64,000 nt of DNA, taken from contig NZ_PPQR01000015.1 in assembly GCF_002902085.1 (NCBI RefSeq), forward strand, positions 1-64,000, given 5' to 3'. The notes under the pieces are model-generated. The model saw only the letters and a list, made by a program, of their open reading frames with translations, made no database searches and was not told the DNA's origin. The DNA is from Staphylococcus simiae (GTDB taxonomy: Bacteria; Bacillota; Bacilli; Staphylococcales; Staphylococcaceae). Below are positions 61,021 through 64,000 of the stretch, piece after piece. The translations under genes and the position numbers were made by a program. Each line of letters begins with the position of its first letter. Position 1 is the stretch's first letter.

Positions 61021-61330
61021 ATGAAAGATATTATTTCATCCTTTCCAAATGAATCTATTAAAACAATAACCGTAGACAATGGTAAAGATTTTTCCTGTTA
61101 TAAATCCATAGAAGAATAATTTAGTATCGATATTTACATTGTCGCTCCATATCCAGCTTCACAACGTGGTACTAACGTAAATTCTCATGGTTTACTTAGA
61201 GAATTTTTTCCAAAGAGAACAGACATAGGAAAAGTAACTCAAAAAATTAGATTATGCTTTAATTACTATTAATAAATGACCAACCAAGACAACGCATAAT
61301 TTGAAATACACTTTATGAGACGAATTATTA
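61021..61330 (+). pseudogene. IS30-family transposase C-terminal remnant
   Basis: Translation from 61021 gives ESIKTITVDNGKDF, an in-frame stop at 61117 (TAA), then DIYIVAPYPASQRGTNVN and SHGLLREFFPKRTDI. After a frame change, LINDQPRQRI and NTLYET follow. This is the catalytic C-terminus of an IS30 transposase (TVDNGKEF ... RGSNENANGLLREFFPK ... LNNRPRKxL). The catalytic Glu of the NEN motif is Val here. Multiple stops, a frameshift and the missing N-terminal half make it a pseudogene. Inverted repeats were not found. Confidence 0.8.
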
Positions 61331-61391
61331 CACTAAATCAGACAACACAACATATAAAAAACTATATTTTCAAATTCTTTAATGTCTTATT

Positions 61392-62132
61392 TTACTTAGT
61401 TATTTTAAATTCTTTATATTTATTATCTAAGAGAGTTTTTAGAAGAACTTCTATTTTATCATTACAAACGTAGATGTCATCACTTACATTTAATTCTTTA
61501 TCTGAATTAGTTAACCAAATAGCAGACATATTAACATTTAATGCGCCTAAAATGTCATTGTTAAAAGAATCTCCTATAAACAAACAGTCTCTAGGATCAA
61601 CATTCAGTTTGGAAGTGACATATAGAAAAGCTTGGGGATTTGGCTTTTCATAACCTATATTTTGAGATATAAAAATATTTTTTTCAAATATTGATCTTAT
61701 ATTGAGATTATCAATTTTACTGTTTTGTTCTTTAACCTTTCCATTAGTGAGGATGGCGATGTTCACATTTTCTTTCAAGGTCAAAAGTAAATCATTCATT
61801 TTTCTATTAACAGTTATACTAGACAATAGTTTAGTGAAAAAGGATTCGAAATACTTATTAGCTTCTTCACGAGAAATATTTAAATTAAAATGTTTTAAAG
61901 TTTTAATTAACCTTAACTCTCTCAATTCATCTAAGGTAATAATCCCTTCATCATGTTGTTTCCAAAAGTATAGATCATATTTTTTATATAGTTGCATAAA
62001 ATCTCTATAATTTATATCTTTAAATAAACTATATCCTTTAAAAGTATGTTTATTAGCTTTTAACCATAAATCATTAAAAGAAAACAGCGTATTATCTAAA
62101 TCAAAAATAATTAATTTTACATTTTTAATCAT
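61392..62132 (-). CDS. HAD-family hydrolase (YjjG-like phosphatase)
   Basis: A 246-aa haloacid dehalogenase-type phosphatase with all four motifs: DLDNTLF (nucleophile and acid Asp), LTNGK (Thr), Lys in YEKPNPQAF and GDSFNNDI (metal Asp). The helical cap between motifs I and II is of C1 type, as in YjjG-like nucleotidases. GGGAGGAT precedes the ATG. It lies between an IS30 remnant and a long gene-free stretch, in a place where I would expect VOC and gnd to be neighbours. Lineage-specific gain is therefore likely. Substrate unknown. Confidence 0.88.
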   Translation of the reverse strand: MIKNVKLIIFDLDNTLFSFNDLWLKANKHTFKGYSLFKDINYRDFMQLYKKYDLYFWKQHDEGIITLDELRELRLIKTLKHFNLNISREEANKYFESFFTKLLSSITVNRKMNDLLLTLKENVNIAILTNGKVKEQNSKIDNLNIRSIFEKNIFISQNIGYEKPNPQAFLYVTSKLNVDPRDCLFIGDSFNNDILGALNVNMSAIWLTNSDKELNVSDDIYVCNDKIEVLLKTLLDNKYKEFKITK

Positions 62133-62981
62133 AATTCATCCTCCCTTTTAAAATGGATGAAAATTGTTTTACAAATTTATTTAAGTTGCCATTGGTGTCA
62201 AAATATTAATATATAGTTGTTTTGGAGATTTACCTAATAATGTGATATGTTCAATCTAGAATAAAATATCGCATTATCACTAGTATCTTAATTTCTAATA
62301 TTTTCATAAACAAAATAGTTTCCATACTTTCGCATTTTTCTATCATTTTGCAATTAAATTATGTATTACACAGATGTCTAATTCTTTTACATACTAAGAT
62401 ATTATTGAAATTTCTATCAAATAATAGGAATAAATTGATTTTTTCAATACCTTTCCACTTTTTTAACTGAATATTTGAATCGTCTACACTTAGCTGGATA
62501 ATTTCTATTTGAATAGATAATGTTAATCTAACAAGGTAGGAGTATTCACAGTTCTCTTAACTTCTTTTCTTTCTGTTCACCTGCAAACGCTGATAATCTT
62601 AATTAAGTAACTTTCAACTTTTAATTACACATTTTCAGTACTCCTAACTAAATTATCAGTTATTGATTAGTATTTCACCTTAATTATTTTCGCTACACTC
62701 TTTACTTACAACAATAATATTCTTATCAACTATATACAAATAATATATTACCATTAAATCATAAAAAAAGAGTTAAATAATTTTCAAAAATAAACTTATT
62801 GTCTCAATAACTTTTAACTTTGTAAAAATAAAGGTTCAATAGCTAAGATTTAGTTGTCCTATTAACGGATTAACATTCAAAATAAATGTCATTAGCAATA
62901 ATAGGAGTATCAGATTTTATTATATTCTATAAATCTACCTAACCTTCAAATTATCTTATCAATCGAAATTATTATAGAGTC
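62133..62981. other. Long AT-rich gene-free region upstream of the HAD gene
   Basis: About 850 bp with frequent stops in all frames. It contains none of the dispersed repeats seen elsewhere. It must hold the HAD gene promoter next to 62133; otherwise I recognise nothing in it. It may be decayed mobile DNA, given the IS30 remnant nearby. Confidence 0.4.
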
Positions 62982-63012
62982 AAAAAAAAACGGATAGCTA
63001 CCTGCTATCCGC
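62982..63012 (-). terminator. Terminator after gnd
   Basis: GCGGATAGCAGGTAGCTATCCGTTTTTTTTT on the - strand: CGGATAGC / GCTATCCG stem with a nine-T run, 11 bp past the gnd stop. Confidence 0.95.
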
Positions 63013-63022
63013 TTCATTCATA

Positions 63023-64000
63023 TTATTCTTCAACCCATTGTGTATGGAAGACACCTGGTTTATCTTTTCTTTCGTATGTGTGAGCTCCGAAGTAGTCACG
63101 TTGTGCTTGAATTAAGTTTGCTGGTAAGTCAGCTGAACGATAACTATCATAATAATTAATACTTGATGAGAATCCTGGAGTTGAAACACCATTTTGTACA
63201 CCAGTTGCTACAACATCACGTAAGGCGTCTTGATAGTCAGTTACAATATTTTTGAAGTATGGATCTAATAGTAAATTTTGTAATCCTGGGTTATTATCAT
63301 ATGCATCTTTAATTTTTTGTAAGAATTGTGCACGAATGATACATCCTTCTCTCCAGATCATTGCTAGATCTCCAAGTTTAAGGTTCCATTCATTATCTTC
63401 ACTTGCTTTACGCATTTGAGCAAACCCTTGTGCGTATGAACAAATTTTACTCATGTATAATGCTTTACGAATTTTTTCAAGGAATTCTTTTTTGTCACCA
63501 GTAAATGATGCTTGTGGACCATTTAATTCTTTTGAAGCATTAACACGCTCTTCTTTAATTGATGAAATAAAACGAGCAAATACTGATTCTGTAATAATTG
63601 TCAATGGAATACCTAATTCTAGCGCATTAATTGAAGTCCATTTTCCTGTACCTTTTTGTCCCGCAGTATCAAGAATTTTTTCAACAAGTGGTTCGTTTTC
63701 TTCATCTAATTTAGTGAAAATATCACCTGTAATTTCAATTAAATAACTTTCTAATTCACCAGCATTCCAATCTTTAAATGTTTGTGCAATTTCTTCATGT
63801 GACATACCTAATAGTTCTTTCATCATAGCATAACTTTCAGCTATTAATTGCATGTCGGCATATTCAATACCATTGTGCACCATTTTGACATAATGTCCTG
63901 CACCATTTGGGCCAATATAAGTGACACATGAAGCACCATCTTTTGCCTTAGCAGCGATAGCATCTAAAATGTCAGCAACTTTATTATATGCTTCTTCTTG
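63023..64000 (-). CDS. gnd: 6-phosphogluconate dehydrogenase, C-terminal part (runs off the window)
   Basis: The third oxidative pentose-phosphate enzyme, decarboxylating 6-phosphogluconate with NADP reduction. The last 325 residues are present; the frame stays open to the window edge, so the N-terminal Rossmann domain (about 140 residues of a 468-aa protein) lies outside. Visible are [19 protein letters not shown] with the catalytic Lys-x2-His-Asn-Gly and Glu. GQKGTGKWT and the C-terminal GAHTYER(K)[10 protein letters not shown] follow. A strong terminator comes after. Confidence 0.95.
   Translation of the reverse strand, partial: QEEAYNKVADILDAIAAKAKDGASCVTYIGPNGAGHYVKMVHNGIEYADMQLIAESYAMMKELLGMSHEEIAQTFKDWNAGELESYLIEITGDIFTKLDEENEPLVEKILDTAGQKGTGKWTSINALELGIPLTIITESVFARFISSIKEERVNASKELNGPQASFTGDKKEFLEKIRKALYMSKICSYAQGFAQMRKASEDNEWNLKLGDLAMIWREGCIIRAQFLQKIKDAYDNNPGLQNLLLDPYFKNIVTDYQDALRDVVATGVQNGVSTPGFSSSINYYDSYRSADLPANLIQAQRDYFGAHTYERKDKPGVFHTQWVEE

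Overview
This 64-kb window is low-GC Firmicutes chromosome. Its gene content and order match the Staphylococcus aureus group: rnpB-gpsB, recU-pbp2, asnS-dnaD-nth, the aro block, hup-gpsA-der-rpsA-cmk, ebpS, srrAB, scpAB, xerD-fur, proC, zwf, malA-malR and gnd. Compared with S. aureus proteins as I remember them, AroA, AroB, DinG, RecU and PBP2 look clearly diverged, roughly 70-85% similar by eye. A sister species (S. simiae, S. argenteus or S. schweitzeri type) is therefore more likely than S. aureus itself. This is inference, not a computed identity.

Layout. 1-2000 holds RNase P RNA, gpsB and two small conserved proteins. 2000-6300 has an IS110-type transposase remnant, then recU-pbp2 on the + strand, bracketed by intergenic repeats. 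6300-16450 runs on the - strand: asnS-dnaD-nth-ypoC, dinG, then ypjD-bshA-cca-birA. 16950-24430 carries a YugP-type protease, ypjA, ypiB, a TPR protein, aroA-aroB-aroC and ndk. 24500-32600 is menaquinone biosynthesis (hepS1, menG, hepT), hup, gpsA, der, rpsA and cmk. 32600-40200 contains ansA, the bacillithiol disulfide reductase ypdA, the surface protein ebpS, recQ with a YpbB-like partner, and ferredoxin. STAR-type repeat clusters flank ypdA. 40400-48700 carries ribU under an FMN riboswitch, srrAB, rluB-scpB-scpA, a DUF309 gene, xerD, fur and a Nudix gene. 48790-57460 is mostly + strand: an aldo/keto reductase, proC, zwf, an AraC-type regulator and an unusual thioredoxin-reductase-like flavoprotein; an SDR gene and rnz are on the - strand. 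57600-64000 is malA-malR, a VOC protein, a probable insertion (degraded IS30-type transposase, HAD phosphatase, long AT-rich gap) and the 3' part of gnd.

Functionally the window is mainly core: wall synthesis and division (pbp2, gpsB, ypsA), DNA repair, replication and segregation (recU, dinG, nth, dnaD, recQ, xerD, scpAB), shikimate to chorismate to menaquinone, respiration control (srrAB), thiol redox (bshA, ypdA), iron control (fur) and the oxidative pentose phosphate pathway (zwf, gnd).

I saw no phage, CRISPR array, toxin island or defence locus. The most notable signals are an apparent ACG start codon in malR, a thioredoxin-reductase relative that keeps a CxxC but lacks the usual NADPH-binding glycine motif, nested modular intergenic repeats, and the insertion next to gnd.
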